The notes beneath the pieces were generated by a model. That model made no database searches. It saw only the letters and a list, made by a program, of their open reading frames with translations, and was not told where the DNA came from. Below are positions 44,515-53,247 of a stretch of DNA of 64,000 bases, piece after piece. The position numbers were made by a program, and so were the translations under genes. Source of the DNA: Lysinibacillus_B sp036662795 (lineage in GTDB: Bacteria > Bacillota > Bacilli > Bacillales_A > Planococcaceae); NCBI RefSeq assembly GCF_036662795.1, contig NZ_JBAFWZ010000001.1, positions 186,001-250,000 on the forward strand, in the 5' to 3' direction. Each line of letters opens with the position of its first letter. Positions within the stretch are counted from its first letter, which is position 1.

Positions 44515-45353
44515 TGCAAAAATTGTATAATCCCGTTCTAATGAAGGAATTAAAGCTCCGATTCCGCTTCTTTAAAAGTATTACAGGAATCATGTTTTAT
44601 TTAGGTGCTATGTGTGTGTTTGTTGTCGGATTCTTTATGATTACGACACAATTTACTGGCACGGGCTATTTTAGACCAGACCAAAGCTATTACCTTTTTA
44701 TCATGCTTTCTGTTTTACAAATGGCACTCGTAATGTTTATAACACCAGGATTAACTGCAGGAGCCATTAGTTCTGAGCGTGAAAAACAAACATTAAATAT
44801 GCTCTTAATGACAACGCAAAGCTCATGGCAGATCATATTAGGTAAGCTCATGTCATCTATCGCGTTTTTAGGTCTACTGTTAGTTGCAGGATTACCATTA
44901 TATAGTATTGTATTTTTATTCGGTGGTGTTTCGCCGTTACAATTAATCACTATCTTTTTCTTTTATTTCATTACGATGCTGGCAATCGGAAGTATCGGGA
45001 TCTTCTTCTCGACCTATACAAAGAGAACCATTACTTCTATGATTGCGACATACGGCTCTATGGTGTTTTTAGGTGGCTTTACAGCATTTTTCTTCTTCGT
45101 AGGTGTGATTATTGACCAAACAGTTATAATGGGAACAACATCGTTATCACCGTTAACTTATTTTTGGGCAAGTATTAATCCTGGAGCGTTAGTCCTTTCA
45201 ATCCTATCAGGCGATATGGTAGAAGGGCTGTATGATTTAGTAGGAATCGAGGTACCATTATGGATTCCGTACTTAATTTTCTATGTTGCCATTACAGTTA
45301 TTACACTTTGGCTTTCTGTGCGAAAATTACGTGTGAATATGAAACGTGGTTAA
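44511..45353 (+). CDS. ABC-2 type permease
   Basis: 280 residues with six hydrophobic helices of the ABC-2 family (starting at about 28, 63, 110, 143, 175 and 245). The cytoplasmic E-R-E-K-Q-T-L-N-M-L-L-M-T coupling helix is typical of this family. The ATG at 44511 overlaps the ATPase stop; GAAAGGAGCGG lies upstream. It forms the membrane half of the transporter with the preceding ATPase. Confidence 0.92.
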   Translation: MMQKLYNPVLMKELKLRFRFFKSITGIMFYLGAMCVFVVGFFMITTQFTGTGYFRPDQSYYLFIMLSVLQMALVMFITPGLTAGAISSEREKQTLNMLLMTTQSSWQIILGKLMSSIAFLGLLLVAGLPLYSIVFLFGGVSPLQLITIFFFYFITMLAIGSIGIFFSTYTKRTITSMIATYGSMVFLGGFTAFFFFVGVIIDQTVIMGTTSLSPLTYFWASINPGALVLSILSGDMVEGLYDLVGIEVPLWIPYLIFYVAITVITLWLSVRKLRVNMKRG

Positions 45354-45367
45354 AGGAGGCTCACTGA

Positions 45368-46825
45368 ATGGACCGAAAAAAACGACTATGGCAAACAATC
45401 ACTCAAGTTCGTTTGCATTTAACGTTCGAGACTCTATTTCGTAATATGCAAAAAGGATTGCTTTATGCGGTCCTTTCCTCATCCATTATTCTATTAGTAT
45501 CGCGGCTGTTTGTTTTACCTTACTATGCAAACGTAGCCTTTGGTGCTGGAATCATTGCATTTATAGCCTTGCTTTCAAAAGCATTTATCGACCGAACAAC
45601 AAAATTAGAGGCTCTACACAAGCTTGATGCCTACTATCCATATAATGAGCTCGTTACAGCATTAACGAATAGTAATGAAGAAAACCCTTTAGTACAATCG
45701 CTATTAAAGCGGGCTTTTGATGAAAAAGATCAAGCATTCAAAAACTTTAAAAAACGACAAAAAAGGCTGTTTTTACCTAAAACTTTAGCGGTCACAGTTG
45801 GTTTAGTAGCTTTCCTCTTAGTTTTAACGATATTCCCAGCTGCAACTCAGCAAGAGGCGAAGGTCGTAGAGGAAGAGCGGGCTATCACAAAGGAAATAGA
45901 GAAAAAAATAGATGATTTGGAAAAGAAGAAGCTTTCCGAGCAATCTAAGAAGGAATTACAGGAGCTGAAAAAAAAGCTAAAGGAAACAGAAGATGCTGAG
46001 CAGGCTTTACGTGAAATAGTGAAAAAACAAAAAGAGTTAAAGCTTGAGGAAAACAAGCTGCAGGAAAAGCAGGACATGGCTAACACAAATGGAGAAGGCC
46101 TTTCAGCTCAAGAATCAAAGCGATTAGCCGAGCTTAAAGAAATGAATAAGGAGCTAGCAAAGTCAGCAAGCACAGCTCAAGGTTCATTAAGTAAGCTAGG
46201 TAAGCCAGTTGATTTGAGTCTTCAAAATACAATTGCCAATGCACTTAATAATCAACAGTCTAGTGCTGCATCAAGTCAAAATCAATCGTCTAATGGACAA
46301 AACAGTAATCAAACAGGACAGGGGCAGGCTGGACAAAATAACGGCTCCTCCCAAGGAAACAATCAAAGCGGATCTGGAAGTGGTAGTCAGGGTAATAGCC
46401 AAGGTAATAATAATGGATCCAATGGGCAAGGAAACGGTAGTGGCTCTGGCAATGGTCAGGGAAGTGGCTTGGGGAATGGTGCTGGACAGGGGCAGGGTCA
46501 AGGATCTGGTACTGGAAAAGGTCAAGCTGGCGGTCAAGGGGGCAGTGGCGCTGGTACAGGTGCTGGTAACCGAAATTTATTAGCCATCCCGTCGCGTCTT
46601 GGTGGATCAAGTAGCACAACCGTAGATGGTGGTAAGCTAGGGGAAGGAAAACCTATCGAGGAAAAAGGTCCAGTCCCTACAACAAAAGGAGAAATACGAC
46701 CCTATCAAGAGGTTGTCGGTAGCTATCGGGATAGCTATATGAGATCTACAGACCGTTTACAGCTACCAACCGATTTACAGCAAATGGTTCAATCCTACTT
46801 TACGTCGATTGAATCTAATAATTAG
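45368..46825 (+). CDS. Membrane protein with coiled coil and Gly/Gln/Ser/Asn-rich low-complexity domain
   Basis: 485 residues. Two membrane helices at about 30-70 and one at about 138-158 precede a charged coiled coil (about 165-265). A low-complexity segment rich in Gly, Gln, Ser and Asn (about 295-400) and an ordered tail (R-P-Y-Q-E-V-V-G-S-Y-R-D-S-Y) follow. The tail resembles those of DUF4175-like proteins in MoxR-DUF58 operons. The repeat codons give long antisense open frames that are not genes. Start ATG with AAAGGAGG; the next gene's ribosome site lies across its stop. Confidence 0.8.
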   Translation: MDRKKRLWQTITQVRLHLTFETLFRNMQKGLLYAVLSSSIILLVSRLFVLPYYANVAFGAGIIAFIALLSKAFIDRTTKLEALHKLDAYYPYNELVTALTNSNEENPLVQSLLKRAFDEKDQAFKNFKKRQKRLFLPKTLAVTVGLVAFLLVLTIFPAATQQEAKVVEEERAITKEIEKKIDDLEKKKLSEQSKKELQELKKKLKETEDAEQALREIVKKQKELKLEENKLQEKQDMANTNGEGLSAQESKRLAELKEMNKELAKSASTAQGSLSKLGKPVDLSLQNTIANALNNQQSSAASSQNQSSNGQNSNQTGQGQAGQNNGSSQGNNQSGSGSGSQGNSQGNNNGSNGQGNGSGSGNGQGSGLGNGAGQGQGQGSGTGKGQAGGQGGSGAGTGAGNRNLLAIPSRLGGSSSTTVDGGKLGEGKPIEEKGPVPTTKGEIRPYQEVVGSYRDSYMRSTDRLQLPTDLQQMVQSYFTSIESNN

Positions 46826-46835
46826 GAGGGTTCCA

Positions 46836-47831
46836 ATGGCATTTAGTGAGCAGCAATATAAAGAAATGAGCGAAAGCTTTCAAAAAGTAAGGCAAGAAAT
46901 ACAGCAATTTATCGTTGGTCAGGAGGAGGCTGTAGAATTTACACTATACGCCATTTTAGCTGATGGCCATGTGTTACTTGAAGGGTTACCTGGTCTCGGA
47001 AAAACGATGCTCGTTCGTACCATTTCAGATGTGTTGGATTTAAGCTTTTCTAGGATCCAATTTACGCCAGATTTAATGCCGGCAGATATTACAGGAACAA
47101 GCATGATTGAGCGTCTTGAAAATGGAAAACAACAATTCACCTTCCAAAAAGGGCCAGTTTTCAGTCAAATGGTGTTAGCGGATGAAATTAACCGTGCTAC
47201 CCCGAAAACACAAAGTGCCCTGCTAGAGGCGATGGGTGAAAAAACGGTTACGATATTAGGGGATACGAAGCAGATGGAAAGGCCCTTTTTCGTATTGGCT
47301 ACACAAAACCCGATTGAAATGGAGGGGACATATCCACTCCCTGAAGCTCAGCTTGACCGTTTCCTATGTAAAGTCTTACTACCTTATCCTAGTAAGCAAG
47401 AGCTACTGACAATCATGAAGCGAACAACAGGGGCTGAGCCAATTAACTTATCGAAGGTGATGAACACAGACGAGCTATGTATTGCACAGCAAATGGCGAA
47501 GGAAGTAATAATAGCGGATGATTTACTTGGTTATGCCATTCAAATTGTTACAGCTACAAATCCCTTTAGCGAAGATGCTCTGGAAGAAATCAAACAATAT
47601 GTTCAATACGGTAGCGGACCTCGTGGTGTACAAAGTGTCATCAAGCTCGCGAAAGCTAGAGCATTAGTACAGGGTCGCTTCCACGTATCGATTGCAGATA
47701 TTAAAGCTGTAGCTAGGCCTGCTCTTCGACATCGGATGCTACTAAATTATGAGGGAGAGGCTGCAGGGAAAGTGCCGGATGATATGATTAATATTATTTT
47801 AGAAAAAGTACAGCAAGGAGTAGCACTATGA
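46836..47831 (+). CDS. MoxR family AAA+ ATPase
   Basis: 331 residues from ATG 46836, chosen because AGGAGGG ends five bases upstream; the in-frame TTG at 46809 lies before this site. Walker A G-L-P-G-L-G-K-T at 50-57, Walker B L-A-D-E-I-N-R-A with D116/E117, and the downstream sensor T-Q-N-P. This is the MoxR-proper branch, distinct from the RavA-like ATPase at 11.7 kb. MoxR ATPases work with VWA proteins to mature or remodel other proteins. Coupled to DUF58 by a four-base ATGA overlap. Confidence 0.94.
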   Translation: MAFSEQQYKEMSESFQKVRQEIQQFIVGQEEAVEFTLYAILADGHVLLEGLPGLGKTMLVRTISDVLDLSFSRIQFTPDLMPADITGTSMIERLENGKQQFTFQKGPVFSQMVLADEINRATPKTQSALLEAMGEKTVTILGDTKQMERPFFVLATQNPIEMEGTYPLPEAQLDRFLCKVLLPYPSKQELLTIMKRTTGAEPINLSKVMNTDELCIAQQMAKEVIIADDLLGYAIQIVTATNPFSEDALEEIKQYVQYGSGPRGVQSVIKLAKARALVQGRFHVSIADIKAVARPALRHRMLLNYEGEAAGKVPDDMINIILEKVQQGVAL

Positions 47832-48706
47832 CGAAGCCGGCACTGCTTCTGCAAGATGATTGGCAAATCAAGCTACGTCGATTTTCACTCTCATCTCGCT
47901 CAAAACTAAGAGGGCAGCATAAAGGCTCACATCGTTCACAGCGCTTTGGTACAACGATGGATTTTAGCGATTTTAGAGAATATCATCCTGGAGACGATGT
48001 GCGACAAGTAGACTGGAATGTTTTTGCGAGGACGGATAAATATTTTATTAAACGCTTTTTAGATGAGCAGGAAATGCGCGTCCATGTGTTACTTGATGCT
48101 TCAAAATCGATGGCACAACCTGAAAAATGGCGCTTTGCATGTCAGCTTTCTCTTGCATTAGGCCTAACTGTTCTACAAAATGACGATCGATTTTCCTTTT
48201 CAGTAGTAGCTGGGGATAAAACACCACCATTTCGAAAAAAAGGAGCTATTTATCGACAAGCATTAACACAGCATATTTCAACATTGCCAATTCCATCTTT
48301 AAAGGATTCCTTTGCGAAGTATGCGCTACAGGCATTACCTAAAGGACAAACAATGCTAGTCATAATTACAGATGGACTGGAGCAAATGTCAGAGTGGGAG
48401 ATGGTCATTAGTAAATTACCACGCTTCGCTAAAGATATTCGTATCATTACAATCGGAACGGAACAGGAAATGAATCCTAGCTTTTCAGGTGATATCGAGC
48501 TTCAGGATATCGAAAGAGATAACAAATTAAATGTTTCAATGACTAGCAGAGTAATTGAGCAATATATGGAAAAAAAGCAAGCTCATGAAAAAGCATTTGA
48601 ATCTCTTTGTTCTAAATATGGAATTGCTACGATGCAATTAGTAGTAGACGAAGGATTTCAGCATGCCTTTTTTAATAAGCTAAGAAAGGCGAACTGGATA
48701 CAGTGA
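47828..48706 (+). CDS. DUF58 domain protein
   Basis: 292 residues, soluble. The DUF58 signature D-F-S-D-F-R-E-Y-H-P-G-D-D-V-R-Q-V-D-W-N-V-F-A-R is at about residue 42-66, followed by a VWA-like fold with L-L-D-A-S-K-S-M (MIDAS D-x-S-x-S). DUF58 proteins almost always accompany MoxR ATPases. Overlaps the moxR stop. Confidence 0.93.
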   Translation: MTKPALLLQDDWQIKLRRFSLSSRSKLRGQHKGSHRSQRFGTTMDFSDFREYHPGDDVRQVDWNVFARTDKYFIKRFLDEQEMRVHVLLDASKSMAQPEKWRFACQLSLALGLTVLQNDDRFSFSVVAGDKTPPFRKKGAIYRQALTQHISTLPIPSLKDSFAKYALQALPKGQTMLVIITDGLEQMSEWEMVISKLPRFAKDIRIITIGTEQEMNPSFSGDIELQDIERDNKLNVSMTSRVIEQYMEKKQAHEKAFESLCSKYGIATMQLVVDEGFQHAFFNKLRKANWIQ

Positions 48707-48716
48707 GGTGAGCATA

Positions 48717-50468
48717 TTGGGATTTGGTAGCTTAAACTTTTTATGGACACTCATTGTGCCATTAATCGTACTACTCTATTACTTTTTCAGAAAGAAATAT
48801 AAACAAGAAACGGTATCTTCAACAATATTCTGGGAAGAAGCAATGCAAGAAACAAAGGTATCACCTTATCTAAAACAGCTGCAAAAAAATGCTTTACTAT
48901 TTTTACAGCTTGCTGCACTACTCCTACTCGTTTTTGCTCTGATTAAGCCGTTTATACCTTCAACAACAGTTGCGGGATCACAAGTTATTCTGATTGTTGA
49001 TACTTCAGCAACGATGTTAGCTGGAAAAGAGCAGCCGATTTTTGAAGAGCATATTAGGCAAATGAAAAAGCTTACGGAAGAGCTTCACAATAAACCTGTA
49101 ACTCTTATTACGTCAGGAAATTCTCCAGAAGTACTCTTAAGGCAGGAATCAGATAAATCGGTCATACTTCAAACCTTAGATTCTTTATCTGTTACATACG
49201 AAGAGGAGCAACTGCCAAAAGCAATTAATGTAGCACAAGCACTTATTGGCAATGAGGCAACCTCTATTTATGTGTTTACAGATTCTATCGAGCGAAATAT
49301 GCTTCCAGTGGAAAATAACTTAGTAGAATGGCATGTTATAGGGGCCGAAAATGCAAAGGATAATATTTCAATTACAAAGCTTGCTGCCACTTCAAATGAG
49401 CAGAATATTACAGCACTTGTGCAGCTTCAAAATGATACCGAGGAAAACGTAACATTTAACCTTAAGCTTACAAATGATAAAAAGGAACAACTTGCACAAG
49501 AAGAAGTGACAATTGAGCCCCATGAACAAGTTTCCAAGCTCTATGATCAAATACCTACTACATCAACCATATATGCTAGCATCGATGTAGAGGATGATTA
49601 TAAAGTGGATAATGAAGCCTTGACGTTACTTCAACCCAATACAATGGAAGTGTTAATCGATCCAACAATGCACAGGCTTGTTCAAAAAGGGTTTATAGCC
49701 GTGTACGATGAGGTAACTTATTTTGACGAAGCATCAACAAAGAATGCAACAGAAAATGCATTCTTTGTTTCAAATGATGTTGAATTAATGAATAAAATAA
49801 AAACACCTATGTTTTTGATTGGTCGTAATGACAAGGAACCAAAAGAAATAAACGCCATGGCTGATAACACTAAGCATCCACTATTCAGCTTTAGTCCTTT
49901 AGAGGATGTATATATTAGCAAGCTTTATCCGCAGTTTGATGATTATGAAACAATCGCTACAGTGAATGAAGAGCCATTTATTCAGCTATCACCCTCTGGA
50001 GATATCATTTTATTAACTGATCTTGAGGGTACAGATTGGCCACTGCATCCTTCGTTTCCACTATTTTTATGGAGTACTATCCAGGAGTTAACTACAAGTG
50101 GACAAGCTCTTGGTACATTTACACCGCTAGAAGAAAGGGCTATTCCTTTAGTAGAAGGAGATTGGTCTATTTATCGGGCGGATGGAGAATATGTATCTTC
50201 ATTCGAAAATGGAAAAAGGTTCAGGGCACCAGCAGAACCTGGTCTATATAGAGTGGTAGCGGAAGGTGAAGAAAAGCAATTTACCGTTGGGCTATCACAA
50301 GGAGAAAGGCTCATTAAAGAAGGAGCAAGCTTTACAATTGGTCAATTACAGGAAAAAAGTAAGAAAGAGCAACAGAAAATTTCAATTGTTCCGTATTTAA
50401 TTATTTTAATATTAACAATAATCGTTATCGAGTGGGAGGTGCAAAGACGTCGTGGATTTACGAATTGA
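48717..50468 (+). CDS. BatA-like membrane protein with VWA domain
   Basis: About 583 residues from the TTG at 48717; GAGGTG (48705-48710) is the ribosome site and the GTG inside it is unlikely to be the start. N-terminal helices lie at about 5-22 and 57-75 (the BatA/Aerotolerance entry F-L-W-T-L-I-V-P-L-I-V-L-L-Y). The VWA domain follows with V-D-T-S-A-T, a MIDAS with Thr in the last position. A last helix near the C-terminus (I-V-P-Y-L-I-I-L-I-L-T-I-I-V-I) would anchor it. The bulk lies outside the membrane. The next gene starts inside its end (17-base overlap). Confidence 0.87.
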   Translation: MGFGSLNFLWTLIVPLIVLLYYFFRKKYKQETVSSTIFWEEAMQETKVSPYLKQLQKNALLFLQLAALLLLVFALIKPFIPSTTVAGSQVILIVDTSATMLAGKEQPIFEEHIRQMKKLTEELHNKPVTLITSGNSPEVLLRQESDKSVILQTLDSLSVTYEEEQLPKAINVAQALIGNEATSIYVFTDSIERNMLPVENNLVEWHVIGAENAKDNISITKLAATSNEQNITALVQLQNDTEENVTFNLKLTNDKKEQLAQEEVTIEPHEQVSKLYDQIPTTSTIYASIDVEDDYKVDNEALTLLQPNTMEVLIDPTMHRLVQKGFIAVYDEVTYFDEASTKNATENAFFVSNDVELMNKIKTPMFLIGRNDKEPKEINAMADNTKHPLFSFSPLEDVYISKLYPQFDDYETIATVNEEPFIQLSPSGDIILLTDLEGTDWPLHPSFPLFLWSTIQELTTSGQALGTFTPLEERAIPLVEGDWSIYRADGEYVSSFENGKRFRAPAEPGLYRVVAEGEEKQFTVGLSQGERLIKEGASFTIGQLQEKSKKEQQKISIVPYLIILILTIIVIEWEVQRRRGFTN

Positions 50469-53040
50469 GTACCCTTTAGCTCTCATACTTTTTATCCCAC
50501 TTTTCATCTATTTGTTTTGGACATGGAAGCGGCACCGGAAACAACTGAAAAAAGTTCATATGGCTGTGTTTGCAACGCGTATTTTAACGGTTTCCATATT
50601 AGTATTAGCGTTGGCAAATCCTTATCTTTTATTGCCGCTAGAAAAGGAGCAGGTTGTATTTTTAATCGACCGATCTGCATCCATTAAAGGTGAAGGGGAT
50701 AGCGCAGTTAAGTTTATTAATGATAGCTTAGATTCTAAACAAGAGCATCAGGATGTCGGTATTTATTCTTTTGCGGAACGTTTGCAAACTGAAGTATTAT
50801 TATCGAACAAGCTAGATAGTGTTCCTGAACTTAGTACTATAACCATGGATAGCCAAACAAATATAAGTAATGCATTGCAATTAGTTTCAGGCATTGCTGA
50901 TCGACAAAAGGCAACGCGCATCGTACTTCTTTCTGATGGATTACAGACGAAGGGAAATGCACTAGATGAGGTAACGAAATTTTCCAATTCTAATGTAACT
51001 GTAGATGTTGTTCCATTAACAAAACCAGCTTTACAGGATGTCGTCATCGAAAGCTTTACCTCGCCACAAGTTGCTTTTGATGGGGAAGAGCAGCTATTAA
51101 TTACAGAGATTTCCTCATCAACAAGAACAACTGCTAGCCTTACACTTTACGAAAACGATGTGGTCATTCATCAACAAGATGTAACTCTAGAAGAAGGTGA
51201 TAATCGGTTCACATATTCACATATCGGTTCGGCACAAGGGTTAGTCAAATATGAGGCAATGATTGGCGTCGAAAATGATGCCGTATTAGAAAATAATAAA
51301 CTAACAAGTGCAACAACTGTAAAAGCACCGCCGAGAGCGCTAATCGTTCATAACCACGAGAACGGTACGTCCATCCCGAGCATCTTAGGAGAAAATACAA
51401 TAGCCTACGATGTGATGTCAGCAGCAGATTTGCCAAGCTCTTTATCTAGCTATTTAGCGTATAACGCCATCATTTTCGATAATGTTCCAGGTCATCTTGT
51501 TGGGGAAGCAAAAATGGACGTAATCGAGCAAGCTGTGAAGCATTTTGGAGTAGGCTTTATGATGGTCGGTGGTGAAAATAGCTTTGGTCTAGGTGGATAC
51601 TTTAAAACGCCAATCGAAGCTTTACTACCCGTCGAAATGGAGGTTAAAGGGAAGCATGAACTCCCTACCCTTGGGCTCGTACTTGTAATTGACCGCTCAG
51701 GTAGTATGATGGGCAGTAAGATGGAGCTTGCAAAAGAGGCAGCCGCTCGCTCTATCGAATTATTGCGAGACAGTGATACGCTGGGTGTGATAGCTTTTGA
51801 TTCAAAACCATGGGAAGTAATCAAAACAGCCATGTTAAAGGATAAGAAGGATGCGCTTGATAAAGTATCCTCAATTCCAGCGAATGGGGGGACAGAGATC
51901 TATTCTTCCCTTGAACTTGCCTATAAAAATTTGCAGGATTTACCCTTACAGCGAAAGCATATTATTCTTTTAACAGATGGGCAGTCCGCAACAAATTCAT
52001 CCTATGAGGACTTACTATCCACTGGCTTAGATAAAAACGTTACGTTATCAACCGTAGCAATTGGGAGCGATGCCGACCGTACGTTATTAGAAAATTTAAG
52101 TTTGTTAGGAAATGGCCGTTTTTATGATGTAACTGATGCAACAATGATCCCCTCTATTCTATCTAGAGAAACAGCTATGATTTCACGGACATATATTGAG
52201 GACAATCCATTCTATCCAACCGTTTATAATGCTACTAATTGGAATACCTTATTCAACGAGGGTGTGCCGGAAATGAATGCTTATATCGGTACGACAGCAA
52301 AAGCAATGGCTAACGTTATTGCTGAGAGTGATAAAGAGGATCCTATTTTAGCCCAGTGGCAATACGGTTTGGGAACAACCATTGCCTTTACATCGGATTC
52401 ATCTGGAGCTTGGGCTGGAGATTGGGCACGCTGGGAAAATTGGCGGAAATTGTGGCAAACAGCCATCGCTGAAATGCTACCAAGCTATCACGAAGTTGCT
52501 TATGATATAAAATCTCAAGGAAATGGTAGCTACATTATTACAGACTCTACTAATGAGGCAGCATTTCTAAATATTGCTGCAGTAAATGAACAAGGGGGAG
52601 AGCTACCAATAGAAATAGAAGTACTTTCCTCAAGTAAAGTACGAGTAACTGTTGATAGTGATCCAGGGCTTATTTTCTTTAGTGTTGCGAATAAAGAAGG
52701 GCAAATTTCCCAATCCGGTATACACGTACCTTACGGAGATGAGTATGCAGCACTCCCGTCGAATACTGCAATGCTCAAAAAAATCGCAGAACTTGGAAAC
52801 GGGAAATTATTAGAAGATCCGGAAGAAGCTTTTCGTGAATTTAAGCAACAGGGGGTCGAAAGCAAGTCTATTTCCCACTGGCTCTTATTAGCAGCGATGT
52901 TACTATTCTTTATGGATATTACACTTCGACGCTTCGGATGGTCGTTCGTGTTAGCTTTAAAGGGAAAATCTAAGCCAACAAAAGAATACCCAATTGAAAC
53001 GAATGTAGGAAAAGTATTACAAAAAATGAAAAAGAAATAA
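50452..53040 (+). CDS. Membrane protein with two VWA domains and a glutamine-amidotransferase-like domain
   Basis: 862 residues, GTG start with GGGAGGTG 11 bases upstream. Membrane helices at about 7-24 and 40-60, and another at about 812-830. A first VWA domain (about 68-200) has the MIDAS L-I-D-R-S-A-S, and a second (about 405-570) has V-I-D-R-S-G-S-M. Between them, at about 285-390, is a class I glutamine-amidotransferase-like fold (G-V-G-F-M-M-V-G-G-E-N-S-F-G). This triple architecture is known from large YfbK/DUF-type VWA proteins beside MoxR genes. Last gene of the operon, ended by a terminator. Confidence 0.88.
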   Translation: MDLRIEYPLALILFIPLFIYLFWTWKRHRKQLKKVHMAVFATRILTVSILVLALANPYLLLPLEKEQVVFLIDRSASIKGEGDSAVKFINDSLDSKQEHQDVGIYSFAERLQTEVLLSNKLDSVPELSTITMDSQTNISNALQLVSGIADRQKATRIVLLSDGLQTKGNALDEVTKFSNSNVTVDVVPLTKPALQDVVIESFTSPQVAFDGEEQLLITEISSSTRTTASLTLYENDVVIHQQDVTLEEGDNRFTYSHIGSAQGLVKYEAMIGVENDAVLENNKLTSATTVKAPPRALIVHNHENGTSIPSILGENTIAYDVMSAADLPSSLSSYLAYNAIIFDNVPGHLVGEAKMDVIEQAVKHFGVGFMMVGGENSFGLGGYFKTPIEALLPVEMEVKGKHELPTLGLVLVIDRSGSMMGSKMELAKEAAARSIELLRDSDTLGVIAFDSKPWEVIKTAMLKDKKDALDKVSSIPANGGTEIYSSLELAYKNLQDLPLQRKHIILLTDGQSATNSSYEDLLSTGLDKNVTLSTVAIGSDADRTLLENLSLLGNGRFYDVTDATMIPSILSRETAMISRTYIEDNPFYPTVYNATNWNTLFNEGVPEMNAYIGTTAKAMANVIAESDKEDPILAQWQYGLGTTIAFTSDSSGAWAGDWARWENWRKLWQTAIAEMLPSYHEVAYDIKSQGNGSYIITDSTNEAAFLNIAAVNEQGGELPIEIEVLSSSKVRVTVDSDPGLIFFSVANKEGQISQSGIHVPYGDEYAALPSNTAMLKKIAELGNGKLLEDPEEAFREFKQQGVESKSISHWLLLAAMLLFFMDITLRRFGWSFVLALKGKSKPTKEYPIETNVGKVLQKMKKK

Positions 53041-53044
53041 TAGA

Positions 53045-53086
53045 AAGAGTCACATCGATAGGTATTTTGTCTGATGTGACTTTTTC
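53045..53086 (+). terminator. Terminator of the MoxR-VWA operon
   Basis: AGTCACATC and GATGTGACT form a 9-bp stem, extended by AAAG/TTTT, followed by T5. Confidence 0.88.
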
Positions 53087-53247
53087 TGTATTTTTTTGCG
53101 AATTCGCAACATTTTTACTATATTATTCGCAAAAATCTTCTAAAAAATAGAATTAAAACTACAAAGTTGATTAAAATGATAGAGTGATTTTAATACATAG
53201 AATTACTATTTTTACTAAAGTAATTTAAAAACAAAAGGGGAGTAAAA

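Noticed and set aside
46233..46619. Overlapping open frames on both strands in the Gly/Gln-rich segment
   Set aside because: They arise from the repetitive codons of the low-complexity domain at 45368-46825 and lack ribosome sites.
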